From: Arthrobacter sp. NIO-1057
Lineage (GTDB): Bacteria > Actinomycetota > Actinomycetes > Actinomycetales > Micrococcaceae
Direction: 5' to 3'
Assembly (NCBI RefSeq): GCF_900094805.1
Contig: NZ_FMAT01000001.1
Coordinates: forward strand, 878,196 to 942,195
Length of the DNA: 64,000 bases
Shown here: piece by piece, positions 9,024-17,980 of the stretch
How positions within the stretch are numbered: position 1 is the stretch's first letter
Layout of the letters: each line of letters begins with the position of its first letter
Made by a program: the position numbers and the translations under genes
Notes under the pieces: model-generated
What the model saw: the letters and a program-made list of their open reading frames with translations, nothing else
The model's database searches: none
Told to the model about the DNA's origin: nothing

Positions 9024-9461
9024 TTATCTGATGTTGACCAAGATTGTTTTCGGGAGCCTGTCGTGAAGACCCCGTTGGTCTTTATCGGCGACGAATACCG
9101 GGATGGCCAAGCAAAGCAACAATGAGCGACTCAATCCTTGCAGAGGCTTCACAGCCGTGCCGTCCGTGGACTGCACTTGGAGTCCAAAGGTGCGGTGACC
9201 AATTGTGTGGCCGGTGAATCCCACGCCAATAATCTGTCCGGCACAAAACAGTAGCAACGTTGCAAGGTCACTAAAACTGAAGAGCCACCAGCTCAGAAGC
9301 ATTGATAGCCCCCAGTCAATGCACAAGGCGCCAAGCCTACGAGGGAACCGGCCAATTGACCCTGGCCCACTCTCCGGACGACCCAAGTCCTGCCCCGGCC
9401 ATTGTTGCGAGTTATGTTGTGGCGGGCCTTCTAGCCACGAACTGAAGTCTTTTCTTTCCAC
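9024..9461 (-). CDS. RDD family membrane protein
   Basis: A 145-aa protein with the RDD fold. An N-terminal cytoplasmic stretch of about 40 residues ends at RFPRRLGALCIDWGL, which carries the conserved Arg and Asp. Two hydrophobic hairpins follow, then the GHTIGHRTFGLQV motif and a terminal HDRLPKT, all characteristic of RDD proteins. The family includes cation/proton antiporter candidates, but the substrate here is unknown. It is read divergently from glnA, and an RDD gene beside glnA is a common actinobacterial arrangement. The GTG start is six bases from a TAGACT -10 and has no Shine-Dalgarno, which fits a leaderless message. Confidence 0.88.
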   Translation of the reverse strand: MERKDFSSWLEGPPQHNSQQWPGQDLGRPESGPGSIGRFPRRLGALCIDWGLSMLLSWWLFSFSDLATLLLFCAGQIIGVGFTGHTIGHRTFGLQVQSTDGTAVKPLQGLSRSLLLCLAIPVFVADKDQRGLHDRLPKTILVNIR

Positions 9462-9467
9462 GTATCT

Positions 9468-9473
9468 AGTCTA
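9468..9473 (-). promoter_or_regulatory. -10 element TAGACT, leaderless start of the RDD gene
   Basis: Read on the minus strand, TAGACT is followed by six bases and then the GTG at 9461. There is no ribosome-binding sequence. Confidence 0.5.
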
Positions 9474-9603
9474 TCGAGGGATTCTGTGCACTCGTTTTAT
9501 GGTTCTGAATACCCTGATTAGGCCGACTAAGATTCCAAGTCAGTATGTTACGAACTGCATCATGCCAGATCAGCGGGATACGACACGCCCGGACATCGGC
9601 TCT

Positions 9604-9641
9604 GTAACAGGCTGGAAACAATAGAGACACCATTCAGAAAT
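9604..9641. promoter_or_regulatory. GlnR-type operator upstream of glnA
   Basis: Four half-sites with exact 6-nt spacers read GTAAC-N6-GAAAC-N6-GACAC-N6-GAAAT. This matches the known actinobacterial GlnR layout of alternating a (GTnAC) and b (GAAAC) half-sites. It lies about 105 nt before the glnA ATG, inside the 272-nt RDD/glnA intergenic region, and is the expected site for nitrogen-dependent control. The rest of that region holds no gene. Confidence 0.75.
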
Positions 9642-9745
9642 GGATAGTGGGTAAGCTCTATATGTAAGCAAGGGAACCAGATGGAACAGTCTGTCTGATC
9701 GTTCTGTTTACCAAATCTCATATCTCACCAGGGAGTAACCTGCAC

Positions 9746-11170
9746 ATGTTTACCAGTCCAGAAGAAGTCTTGGCATACATTGCCGAAGAGGACATCAAGT
9801 TCGTCGACATCCGTTTCACCGACCTTCCAGGCGTTCAGCAGCACTTCAACGTGCCCGCCAAGTCGGTCGATGCTGACTTCTTCGTCAACGGCCAGCTCTT
9901 TGATGGTTCTTCCATCCGCGGCTTCGCTGGCATCTCTGAATCAGACATGCAGTTGATCCCTGATGTCACCACCGGTTTCATCGATCCATTCCGCATCGAA
10001 AAGACCCTGGCATTCAACTTCTCGATCATCAACCCACGTACCGGTGAGCCTTACCACCGTGACCCACGTGGCGTTGCTGAGCGTGCAGAGGCCTACCTCG
10101 AATCCACCGGAATCGCAGACACCGCATTCTTCGCTCCAGAAGCAGAATTCTTCATCTTCGAAGACGTTCGTTACGAGTCCAAGCCAGAAGGTGCGTTCTA
10201 CAAGATCGACTCGGACGAAGCTCCGTGGAACACCGGCCGCAAGGAAGAAGGCGGCAACCAGGGTTACAAGACCGCTTTCAAGGGCGGCTACTTCCCGGTT
10301 GCACCAACCGACAAGCAGGCTGACCTGCGCGACGCCATCTGCGTCGAGCTGGACAAGGCTGGCCTTGAGGTCGAGCGCAGCCACCACGAAGTCGGCGCTG
10401 CCGGCCAGGCTGAAATCAACTACAAGTTCAACACCATGGTTCACGCTGCGGACGAGCTGATGCTCTTCAAGTACGTCGTGAAGAACGTGGCAGACGCTTG
10501 GGGCAAGTCGGCAACCTTCATGCCAAAGCCAGTCTTCGGCGACAACGGTTCGGGCATGCACGTGCACCAGTCGCTGTGGAACGGTGGCGAGCCACTGTTC
10601 TACGACGAAAAGGGCTACGCTGGCCTGTCGGACACCGCTCGTTGGTACATCGGCGGTCTGCTGAAGCACGCTTCGGCTGTTCTGGCCTTCACCAACCCAA
10701 CCGTGAACTCCTACCGTCGCCTGGTCAAGGGCTTCGAGGCTCCAGTGAACATGGTTTACTCGCAGGGTAACCGTTCGGCTGGTATCCGTATCCCAATCAC
10801 CGGTTCGAACCCTAAGGCTAAGCGCATCGAGTTCCGCGCACCAGATGCTTCCTCGAACCCATACCTGGCTTTCGCTGCTCAGTTGATGGCTGGCCTCGAC
10901 GGAATCAAGAACCGCATCGAACCTGCAGAGCCAATCGATAAGGACCTCTACGAGCTTCCTGCCGAAGAGGCCAAGGACATCCAGCGCGCTCCTGAGAGCC
11001 TGGAAGAGGCTCTGAAGGCTCTGGAAGCCGACCACGACTTCCTGCTCGAAGGCGGCGTCTTCACCGAGGACCTGATCTCCACTTGGATCGAATACAAGCG
11101 CGAAAACGAGATCAAGCCACTGAGCCTGCGTCCAAACCCATACGAGTTCCACCTCTACTACGGTTGCTAA
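9746..11170 (+). CDS. glnA: Glutamine synthetase type I-beta
   Basis: A 474-aa enzyme that makes glutamine from glutamate, ammonia and ATP and assembles as a dodecamer. The sequence shows the N-terminal [12 protein letters not shown] segment, metal-binding EAEFFIFE, the ammonia/glutamate loop around NRSAGIRIP, and a C-terminal FHLYYGC. Tyr402 in DLYELPAEE matches the adenylylation site of GlnA-beta enzymes, so GlnE (encoded 1 kb downstream on the other strand) should control it. A good AGGGAG precedes the ATG. Transcription is probably nitrogen-controlled through the GlnR-type operator at 9604-9641. Strongly biased codon use suggests high expression. A terminator at 11207-11242 closes the unit. 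Confidence 0.98.
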   Translation: MFTSPEEVLAYIAEEDIKFVDIRFTDLPGVQQHFNVPAKSVDADFFVNGQLFDGSSIRGFAGISESDMQLIPDVTTGFIDPFRIEKTLAFNFSIINPRTGEPYHRDPRGVAERAEAYLESTGIADTAFFAPEAEFFIFEDVRYESKPEGAFYKIDSDEAPWNTGRKEEGGNQGYKTAFKGGYFPVAPTDKQADLRDAICVELDKAGLEVERSHHEVGAAGQAEINYKFNTMVHAADELMLFKYVVKNVADAWGKSATFMPKPVFGDNGSGMHVHQSLWNGGEPLFYDEKGYAGLSDTARWYIGGLLKHASAVLAFTNPTVNSYRRLVKGFEAPVNMVYSQGNRSAGIRIPITGSNPKAKRIEFRAPDASSNPYLAFAAQLMAGLDGIKNRIEPAEPIDKDLYELPAEEAKDIQRAPESLEEALKALEADHDFLLEGGVFTEDLISTWIEYKRENEIKPLSLRPNPYEFHLYYGC

Positions 11171-11206
11171 TCCCGATTCCGAATACATTTCGGAATAGGT
11201 AGTTAG

Positions 11207-11242
11207 AAGTGGGGCCTCACCACGGTGAGGCCCCACTTTTTT
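11207..11242 (+). terminator. Terminator of glnA
   Basis: A 15-bp stem (11207-11221 with 11224-11238) is followed by a run of T. A smaller hairpin (11176-11183 with 11190-11197) sits just after the glnA stop. Confidence 0.88.
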
Positions 11243-11250
11243 GTGCTTGA

Positions 11251-11256
11251 TAGGCT
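11251..11256 (+). promoter_or_regulatory. -10 element TAGGCT, leaderless start at 11263
   Basis: TAGGCT lies directly after the glnA terminator. It is followed by six bases and then the ATG, with no Shine-Dalgarno sequence. Confidence 0.5.
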
Positions 11257-11262
11257 ACGAGC

Positions 11263-11643
11263 ATGGATACTTCACAGTGGATTAGCGTGCAACGCGAGGA
11301 TGGAGAAACCGTCGGTTATCTCGAACCCTTGGCCGAGGACTTCGGCACCGTCCTGCCTCGCAATATCCTGGGTCATGCCATCGATGAACCTCGTGAGTAT
11401 CTTCAAGGTGAAGAGCTGCTCATAGAACGCGGAATCGGCGAGCTGATGAACCCTTGGATACTTGATGCTCAGCAAGGCGAGAGCACAAGAGAGCTGACAA
11501 TCTTAGAAATCTCTGCTCATGGTATCGTCTTAGCCGACGCACTGCATACCAAAGCACTGTCGCCAACATCTCGGATCCATGTTGACTGGCCGGATGTCAC
11601 CGGCCGATTAGCACCTGCCGTACCTCGCGCTTCCAATAAGTGA
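11263..11643 (+). CDS. Conserved-looking hypothetical protein after glnA
   Basis: A 126-aa soluble, acidic protein I do not recognise. It has no signal peptide, membrane segment or cysteine cluster. A short NPWILD motif sits near residue 63, and the C-terminal half looks beta-rich (ELTILEISAHGIVLADAL), ending in a basic tail. Its codon use matches the neighbours, and it has its own -10 (TAGGCT) six bases before the ATG, so it is probably real and leaderless. It lies between glnA and the convergent DUF1990/glnE block with no operon partner. A link to nitrogen metabolism is only positional. Confidence 0.7.
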   Translation: MDTSQWISVQREDGETVGYLEPLAEDFGTVLPRNILGHAIDEPREYLQGEELLIERGIGELMNPWILDAQQGESTRELTILEISAHGIVLADALHTKALSPTSRIHVDWPDVTGRLAPAVPRASNK

Positions 11644-11672
11644 GTTATCGCAGCTAGTATCTAAGCCACGCT

Positions 11673-12164
11673 TCAGCTGTGTATTGCTGCCAGAGCCCTG
11701 CCGTAGCGCCATCTAGTGATTTTTTGGGCCACCAATAACAGTGGATAGAGAATTCTCCAACCGATGCGGTCTGAGGGTGCCGTCAGCGAACGAATCTCCA
11801 AGAACACGTGTTGCGAGCTTCGTACAAGAATGAAAGCTTCTTCACCACGAACCGGATGGCCACTGCGGGTGGCATAGGCATAGCCCACCCGCGTTGCACT
11901 GCGCACCGTATCAACAACCTCTATGGGCTCATCAATAATAATCGGGCCCAGCCTAGCGTTGAGTCGAGGGCGTGTTCCGATCTGCACCGGATCGGCAGGG
12001 GTGACACTAAAACCGCTACGCGTCTTGATTTCCCACCGAAGCAATAATTCTGCTGCTTCATTCCAGAAAGCGTCCCCCGAACCGAGGTAGTGACGGCGCT
12101 TCCAGACACGGAATTGGGAAGTAGTCGGAGCCCAATGTGTCTGCCGGATCTTGGTCAGCGACAT
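11673..12164 (-). CDS. DUF1990 family protein
   Basis: A 163-aa protein of the DUF1990 family, which is small, soluble and alpha/beta, and of unknown activity. Typical features are the early Y.LGSG.  segment (HYLGSGDAFW), the central RVGYAYATRSGHPVRGEEAF stretch and a final RRYG-like end (RWRYGRAL). It starts 6 nt after the glnE stop on the same strand and is almost certainly cotranscribed with glnE. I see no evidence for a role in GlnE function. The ATG start gives the family's usual length. Confidence 0.82.
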   Translation of the reverse strand: MSLTKIRQTHWAPTTSQFRVWKRRHYLGSGDAFWNEAAELLLRWEIKTRSGFSVTPADPVQIGTRPRLNARLGPIIIDEPIEVVDTVRSATRVGYAYATRSGHPVRGEEAFILVRSSQHVFLEIRSLTAPSDRIGWRILYPLLLVAQKITRWRYGRALAAIHS

Positions 12165-12170
12165 GGGATT

Positions 12171-15100
12171 CTAGTCTTCAAATCCGTAGAAGCGCTGTTC
12201 AAAGATGATTCTTGCATGACGGGTCGCTCGCAGGTAATCCTCTTCAAGCTCTACTCCGAAGTGTGGCTCATAGCCGCACCATCTAGCGACTGCTTCCATG
12301 TCCCTTGAAGAGCTTGGCAATACATCGCTCGAGCGTCCAGAGGTAATAATTTCAGCACTTCGAATACGTGTTGCCAACCGCCACGCAACTGCTAGCTGTT
12401 CACTATCCTCTTCGGTGATGATGTTAAGCTTCGCCAGTTCTTCCAAGGCTTTTAAGGTAGAGGTAGTTCGCAGCGATTCATGTTGCCAGGCATACTGCAG
12501 CTGATAGAACTGCACCAACCATTCAATGTCGGACAATGAGCCACGGCCCAGTTTCAGGTGGCGGTTCGGATCGGCGCCCCGTGGCAGACGCTCAGATTCA
12601 ACACGAGCCTTGATCTTACGGATCTCACGAATTTCATTCTCGTCAAGACCTTTACCGTAACGCACTGGCTTGATCAGTTCGATAAAGTCTTCGGCAAGTG
12701 ATGCATCTCCAGCAAAAGGACGAGCCCTTTGTAACGCTTGTCGTTCCCAGACCTCAACCCAACGATCGTAATAGCTTGCGTAGGCATCGATGGATCGAAC
12801 GAGGATTCCCTGTCGGCCTTCAGGGCGCAGGTCAGAGTCGACCTTGAGTTTCACTTCAGCGGGTATTGCTGGTTTGAGTGGTTTGGAGGTCCATGAGACG
12901 AGTTCGGTCACCACGCGCAGAGCTTGCTCTTGCGCAGCCTGGGCTTCGGCTCCCGGCAACGGTCGTTGGACAAATAGAACGTCCGCATCGGAGCCATAGC
13001 CGATTTCTTTGCCGCCTTGACGTCCCATGGCGATCACCGAAATGGTTGCGTGTTCGCCGTTTTTTTGACGGTCTGCTGCCAGCAGCACTTGAAGGACACC
13101 GTCAATCATGGCGCCATCAATATTCGAAAGGGCTTGACCCACCTCGTCAACGGTTAGCAGCCCAGCTCCATCCGCGAGTGCGACACGTAGGAACTCCCGA
13201 CGGCGGACCATCCTAATCATGCGTATGGCACTCTCAGGCTGTTTAGTGCGATGAATGATCGACAGGTTCTGTTGCAACAGGCTTTCAAGGCTCTGTGGCA
13301 TCAAGGACGAATCAGAACCCAACCAAGCAGCTGCGGCAGGTTCATTAGCCAACAAATCGGTGAGGAAGCGGGTATTAGACAGCAAATGGCTTAGCCGTTC
13401 GGCGGCAGCGTTGGTATCGCGAAGCATGCCCAGGAACCAGTGCGATTTTCCGAGCGCTTCACTGAGTCGGCGGAATCCCAAGAGTCCAGCGTCGGGGTCA
13501 ACACCTCGGGCAAACCAATCTAAGAGGACCGGTAATAGCTGGCGCTGTAGTGACGAACGACGGGAAACTCCCCCGGTTAACGCTTCAATATGTCGCATCG
13601 CGGCCTTGGGATCCAAATATCCCAGTGCACGAAGACGAGCCTGCGCGGATTCAGCCGTGAGCCTGACATCGTCTGCTGAAAGGTTGGAGCTACTGACCAG
13701 CAGTGGACGGTAGAAAATACGCTCGTGCAAGGAACGCACCATGCGCTTGGTTTCATTCCAACGACGCATGAGCTTTTCTGGGCTGGTTGGCTGCAAGTCT
13801 CCGGCACCACGAATCGAGCGAGCCAAGACACGCTGGGCATTCTCCACTCGTGGCATCAGGTGGGTACGTCGTAGCTGGCTTAATTGAATTCTGTGCTCAA
13901 GTAACCGCAGAAAACGATAAGAATCATCAAAATTCGTTGCGTCATCCCGGCCAATATAACCAATCTCGCTCATGGCCTGGATGGCAAGAGTCGTCGTGGG
14001 AATTTGGATATCAGGATCAACACGCCCATGAACTAATTGCAGCAGCTGAACGGTAAATTCAACATCGCGCAGGCCGCCTGGACCCAATTTGATCTGCCAA
14101 GGGACATCTTCTTTGGCGATATTGTCACTGACTCTTCGACGCATGGCTTGGACAGATTCAACGAAACCATCACGTTCAGAACTGGACCAGACCATGGGAG
14201 AAACCATGCGCTCATAAGAACGTCCAAGTTCCTTATCCCCAGCGATGCACCGTGCTTTGAGCAATGCTTGGAACTCCCAGGAATGGGCCCATCGGCGATA
14301 GTAGGCCTCATGCGAGGATAGGGTACGGGTCAGCGCGCCGTCTTTACCTTCTGGGCGCAGGTTGGCGTCCACTTCCCACAGCATTGGTTCTGGGCCTGGG
14401 ACCATCAGCGCACGAGCTGTGTTTCCACAAATCACGGTGGCAATGGCAGACGCGAGGTCTTCGTCAATTCCGGGGCCGGCGCCGTGAACGTAAATGACAT
14501 CCACGTCAGAGATGTAGTTTAGTTCTCGTGCCCCGCACTTTCCCATGCCAATGATGGCGATTTTTACGCGATCAACATCATCTGGATCATATTGTTCGCC
14601 TGCCTCAGCGCGGGCGATCGCTAGGGCTCCTTCCAAGGCGGCCCCTGCCATGTCGGCTAGCTCTGCTGCCACATTGGGGAGGATCCGCTGAGGGTTGCTT
14701 GCCCCTAGATCACGGTGAGCCAAAGAAAGTAGGGCCATCCGGTAACTGGTGCGCAGCCGTTGCCGGGCTTCCGCGCCGGTGATGGAGGAGACCCAATGTC
14801 CGCCGTCGGTACGTTGAGCATCGATGGACTCAAGCATGCTTTGAACCAGCTTTTCGCTGGTGGCTTGAGCGAATTCGGTAGAAGGCGCCTTGCTGACCGT
14901 CTCTAACGCCTGCGGGCAGCGGATCAGGAATTCGCCCAGGGCCGAGGAGCTGCCCAGTAAGCGCACGAGCCCCTGGCAGCTCTCGGGGTCCTTGAAGATG
15001 TCGATGGCAGCTGGATTCCGGTCAACCAAACGCAGTGCGAGGAGCAACGCCTGATCAGGGTCGGGGGCATGCGCCATCTTGCTCACGATCAATTGCGGAT

Positions 15101-15197
15101 CAATCGGGGCCAATTCCTTTGCTTGAAGGAATTTTTTGGCCCGTTCAATATCGCTGAAACCAGCGTTGATCAATGATCGTGAGGATATGTCCGACAT
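12171..15197 (-). CDS. glnE: Bifunctional glutamine synthetase adenylyltransferase/adenylyl-removing enzyme
   Basis: A 1008-aa enzyme that adds AMP to, and removes it from, the regulatory tyrosine of GlnA according to nitrogen state. Two nucleotidyltransferase halves are visible. The N-terminal adenylyl-removing domain carries GMGKCGARELNYISDVDV, and the C-terminal adenylyltransferase domain carries AMGRQGGKEIGYGSDADV. Both keep the paired aspartates (SDxD). I chose the ATG at 15197 over an in-frame GTG seven codons upstream because the usual N-terminus begins here, and an AAGAAG lies just upstream. It is followed by the DUF1990 gene after 6 nt and preceded by glnA2. The substrate GlnA, with Tyr402, is encoded nearby. 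Confidence 0.96.
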   Translation of the reverse strand: MSDISSRSLINAGFSDIERAKKFLQAKELAPIDPQLIVSKMAHAPDPDQALLLALRLVDRNPAAIDIFKDPESCQGLVRLLGSSSALGEFLIRCPQALETVSKAPSTEFAQATSEKLVQSMLESIDAQRTDGGHWVSSITGAEARQRLRTSYRMALLSLAHRDLGASNPQRILPNVAAELADMAGAALEGALAIARAEAGEQYDPDDVDRVKIAIIGMGKCGARELNYISDVDVIYVHGAGPGIDEDLASAIATVICGNTARALMVPGPEPMLWEVDANLRPEGKDGALTRTLSSHEAYYRRWAHSWEFQALLKARCIAGDKELGRSYERMVSPMVWSSSERDGFVESVQAMRRRVSDNIAKEDVPWQIKLGPGGLRDVEFTVQLLQLVHGRVDPDIQIPTTTLAIQAMSEIGYIGRDDATNFDDSYRFLRLLEHRIQLSQLRRTHLMPRVENAQRVLARSIRGAGDLQPTSPEKLMRRWNETKRMVRSLHERIFYRPLLVSSSNLSADDVRLTAESAQARLRALGYLDPKAAMRHIEALTGGVSRRSSLQRQLLPVLLDWFARGVDPDAGLLGFRRLSEALGKSHWFLGMLRDTNAAAERLSHLLSNTRFLTDLLANEPAAAAWLGSDSSLMPQSLESLLQQNLSIIHRTKQPESAIRMIRMVRRREFLRVALADGAGLLTVDEVGQALSNIDGAMIDGVLQVLLAADRQKNGEHATISVIAMGRQGGKEIGYGSDADVLFVQRPLPGAEAQAAQEQALRVVTELVSWTSKPLKPAIPAEVKLKVDSDLRPEGRQGILVRSIDAYASYYDRWVEVWERQALQRARPFAGDASLAEDFIELIKPVRYGKGLDENEIREIRKIKARVESERLPRGADPNRHLKLGRGSLSDIEWLVQFYQLQYAWQHESLRTTSTLKALEELAKLNIITEEDSEQLAVAWRLATRIRSAEIITSGRSSDVLPSSSRDMEAVARWCGYEPHFGVELEEDYLRATRHARIIFEQRFYGFED

Positions 15198-15220
15198 GCT
15201 ACTTCTTATTTCTCCCACGA

Positions 15221-15246
15221 GTCGCCGTGTGCGAACACACGGCGAC
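15221..15246 (-). terminator. Hairpin between glnA2 and glnE
   Basis: An 11-bp perfect stem (15221-15231 with 15236-15246) with a CGAA loop lies in the 53-nt gap. There is no U-run, so it may attenuate or stabilise rather than fully terminate. Confidence 0.55.
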
Positions 15247-15250
15247 GTTT

Positions 15251-16591
15251 CTAGAGGATACTGAGGTTTTTATTGAGTTCGTACGGGGTAACAACCTGAC
15301 GGTATTCTTCCCATTCAGCCTTCTTGTTCGAGATGAAGGAGTTGAAGACCTGTTCGCCTAGAACCTCAGCCATGAATTCAGATTCTTCCATCACACGCAA
15401 TGCGTCGTGAAGGCTACCTGGTAGTGGCACGTGGCCAGAAGCGCGGCGTTCAGCGGTCGACAAGTTCCATACGTCATCTTCGGTTGGCTCTTCGAGCTCG
15501 TAGTTTTCGCGAATGCCTTTAAGACCAGCGCCTAACAAGCAGGCGTAAGCAAGGTATGGGTTGGCTGCAGAGTCGATGCCACGGTACTCAACACGGGCGC
15601 TCTGGCCCTTACCTGGTTTGTATAGCGGAACTCGCAACAGTGCCGAACGGTTGTTGTGACCCCATGAGCGATGGCTTGGAGCTTCTCCCCCGCCCCACAG
15701 ACGCTTATAGGAATTCACGTACTGGTTGGTGATCGCCGTCATTTCTGGTGCATGGTGCAAGATGCCGGCGATAAACGAGCGGGCTACATCTGAAAGCTGG
15801 TATTCACGACCGGCTTCAAAGAAGGCATTGCTGTCACCTTCGAAGAGCGAGAAGTGCGTGTGCATGCCACTGCCCGGGTGCTCTGAGAACGGTTTAGGCA
15901 TAAAGGTCGCGTGGATTCCCTTCTGCATCGCCATCTCCTTGATGACGGTACGGAAGGTCATGATGTTATCTGCGGTCTGCAAAGCATCTGCATAACGCAG
16001 ATCGATTTCATTTTGCCCGGGGCCGGTTTCATGGTGAGAGAACTCTACCGAAATACCCAGTGCTTCTAGAGTGGTCACCGATGCGCGGCGGAAGTCTTGA
16101 CCAACACCGTCTGGCACATGGTCAAAGTATCCACCAGTGTCGATAGGACGTGGGCGTCCGTTGGCATCCAGCTCTGCGGACTCCAGCAGGTAGAACTCAA
16201 TTTCCGGATGCGTATAGCAGGTGAAGCCCATATCTGAGGCTACGCTCAGCTGACGTTTGAGAACCTGTCGTGGATCAGCGCTCGATGGCTGGCCCTCGGG
16301 AGTTAAGATGTCACAGAACATGCGTGAGGTAGGCTCGACCTCTCCACGCCACGGCAAGATCTGGAAAGTGGATGGATCTGGCTGAAGCAACATGTCAGAC
16401 TCTGAAATCCGGGACAGTCCATCAATAGATGAACCGTCAAAACCCAGACCCTCTTCAAAGGCATCTTCAACTTCAGCAGGAGCCAACGCCACGGATTTCA
16501 GAGAACCAACGACGTCGGTAAACCACATTCGCACAAATCGAACATCACGTTCTTCAATGGTGCGTAGCACAAATTCCTGCTGACGATCCAT
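15251..16591 (-). CDS. glnA2: Glutamine synthetase GlnA2 (non-adenylylated type)
   Basis: A 446-aa type I glutamine synthetase paralogue. It keeps the FDGSSIDGLSRI, metal-site (EIEFYLLE) and NNRSALLRVP segments of the fold. The region that carries the adenylylation tyrosine in GlnA reads DVWNLSTAERRASG here, so there is no Tyr and control by the neighbouring GlnE is not expected. It is also shorter at this point, as in the alpha subgroup. Catalytic residues look intact, but some actinobacterial paralogues act on other amines, so substrate is less certain than for glnA. AGAGGTGG before the ATG is a good ribosome site. It is first in the glnA2-glnE-DUF1990 transcript. Confidence 0.93.
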   Translation of the reverse strand: MDRQQEFVLRTIEERDVRFVRMWFTDVVGSLKSVALAPAEVEDAFEEGLGFDGSSIDGLSRISESDMLLQPDPSTFQILPWRGEVEPTSRMFCDILTPEGQPSSADPRQVLKRQLSVASDMGFTCYTHPEIEFYLLESAELDANGRPRPIDTGGYFDHVPDGVGQDFRRASVTTLEALGISVEFSHHETGPGQNEIDLRYADALQTADNIMTFRTVIKEMAMQKGIHATFMPKPFSEHPGSGMHTHFSLFEGDSNAFFEAGREYQLSDVARSFIAGILHHAPEMTAITNQYVNSYKRLWGGGEAPSHRSWGHNNRSALLRVPLYKPGKGQSARVEYRGIDSAANPYLAYACLLGAGLKGIRENYELEEPTEDDVWNLSTAERRASGHVPLPGSLHDALRVMEESEFMAEVLGEQVFNSFISNKKAEWEEYRQVVTPYELNKNLSIL

Positions 16592-16716
16592 TTTCCACCA
16601 CCTCTGAATTCCTAATATCCGGCGCTGATCACAGCCGGTAAGAAAAATTGACCTGTGGCAACACTATATCGGTTCTGGCCGAGGCAACCAGTAAGCATCG
16701 CCCTGTTCAAGTACGA

Positions 16717-16722
16717 TAAAGT
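16717..16722 (+). promoter_or_regulatory. -10 element TAAAGT, leaderless start of panB
   Basis: TAAAGT is followed by six bases and then the panB ATG. An overlapping TACGAT at 16712 is an alternative. No Shine-Dalgarno is present. Confidence 0.5.
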
Positions 16723-16728
16723 CATTTT

Positions 16729-17565
16729 ATGCCTCAACCTTACCTAGGGAATCCTGATAAAGGCCCGTCCCGCATCCGAATTCATCATCTACAACAGGCA
16801 AAAGATCGCAATGAAAAATTTGCCATGTTAACTGTTTACGACGTAATGATGGCTGAAATTTTTGATTCAGCAGGAATTGAGATCCTGCTGGTAGGCGACT
16901 CGGCAGCTAACACTGTTATTGGGTACGACTCAACCTTGCCGATCACTCTGGATGAAATGATCGTGTTTACCAAAGCTGTAGCCAATGGTGCCAAGCGCGC
17001 TTTGGTAGTAGCTGACCTGCCCTTCGGCAGTTACGAGCAATCGCCGGCGCAAGCCGTTGAGACGGCTGTGCGACTCATGAAAGAGGGACGCGCACAAGCA
17101 GTGAAGATGGAGGGAACCGCACAGTACGCTGAGCACGTTCGCGCCATGGTCCTAGCTGGTGTGCCGGTCATCGGGCACATCGGTTTCACCCCTCAATCAG
17201 AGCACGCACTGGGTGGCTACCGGATTCAGGGCCGAGGCGATACTTTGGCTCAAATGAAAGAGGACGCACTAGCGTTACAAGACGCCGGCGCTTTCTGCAT
17301 CCTTATGGAAATGGTGCCTAGCCCCGCAGCAGCTGAAATTGATGCGGCGTTGAACATCCCTACCATCGGCATTGGGGCAGGATCGTCTACCACCGGTCAG
17401 GTTTTGGTTTGGCAGGACATGCTTGGCCTGGGCGACCGACGCACCCCGCGCTTCGTGAAAAAGTATGCCGACCTTCGCGGTGTCATCACTCAGGCAGTAA
17501 GTGAATACCACCGGGATGTTCTCAGCGGCACTTTCCCTTCCGAAGAGTACGAATTCAAAGAATAA
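16729..17565 (+). CDS. panB: 3-methyl-2-oxobutanoate hydroxymethyltransferase
   Basis: A 278-aa enzyme for the first committed step of pantothenate (CoA) synthesis, making ketopantoate from 2-oxoisovalerate with methylene-tetrahydrofolate. The sequence shows the Mg-binding LLVGDSAANTVIGYDSTLP segment, the GHIGFTPQ motif and the GIGAGSSTTGQVLVWQDMLG C-terminal signature. No other pantothenate gene is in the window. It is monocistronic, with a TAAAGT -10 six bases from the ATG and a very long palindromic terminator after the stop. Confidence 0.97.
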   Translation: MPQPYLGNPDKGPSRIRIHHLQQAKDRNEKFAMLTVYDVMMAEIFDSAGIEILLVGDSAANTVIGYDSTLPITLDEMIVFTKAVANGAKRALVVADLPFGSYEQSPAQAVETAVRLMKEGRAQAVKMEGTAQYAEHVRAMVLAGVPVIGHIGFTPQSEHALGGYRIQGRGDTLAQMKEDALALQDAGAFCILMEMVPSPAAAEIDAALNIPTIGIGAGSSTTGQVLVWQDMLGLGDRRTPRFVKKYADLRGVITQAVSEYHRDVLSGTFPSEEYEFKE

Positions 17566-17581
17566 AGTCACTGGTGCAATA

Positions 17582-17636
17582 AGCTAAGGCGGTGCGTGGA
17601 CTCATCAAAATGATGAGTCCACGCACCGCCTTAGCT
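17582..17636. terminator. Bidirectional terminator, 26-bp perfect stem
   Basis: Positions 17582-17607 pair perfectly with 17611-17636 around a 3-nt loop, between panB and the convergent small SPOR-like gene. There is no long U-tract. Confidence 0.88.
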
Positions 17637-17664
17637 ATCTCAGGAATTATCTGAAGCCTACAGG

Positions 17665-17859
17665 TTACTGGTCGTCTTCCTCAGCTTCGTCCCACGCCTC
17701 ATTGCGTGCCTGGACCTTGCTCATGGCCGTTTCTGCTTCCGCAGCTGAATCATAAGGGCCTAGTAGCTGCGACCAATCAGACTGAGGCCCCTTTTCCACG
17801 CTTTTGGTGGAAACGTTATACCAGTACTGTCCTTCACCGGGGGTGCCAGCTGAGCTCAT
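17665..17859 (-). CDS. Small SPOR-like protein
   Basis: A 64-aa acidic protein with the pattern YWYNVSTKSVEKG...WSQLLGPYDSAAEAE. It resembles the small actinobacterial SPOR-like proteins usually encoded beside map. SPOR domains bind denuded peptidoglycan, but this copy has no signal peptide or membrane anchor, so it is probably cytoplasmic and its role is unknown. A clear GAGGAG precedes the ATG. It is divergent from map, with 134 nt between them. Confidence 0.8.
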   Translation of the reverse strand: MSSAGTPGEGQYWYNVSTKSVEKGPQSDWSQLLGPYDSAAEAETAMSKVQARNEAWDEAEEDDQ

Positions 17860-17980
17860 GGGAAACTCCTCAATTCTTGGGTGTTACTTCCAACTACACG
17901 TTAGCTCAAGGAGAGAAAAATAGGTGGAATACCACCCTAGATCCGCCACGATCCTTAGCTGGCAATTGCCTAGGTGAAGT

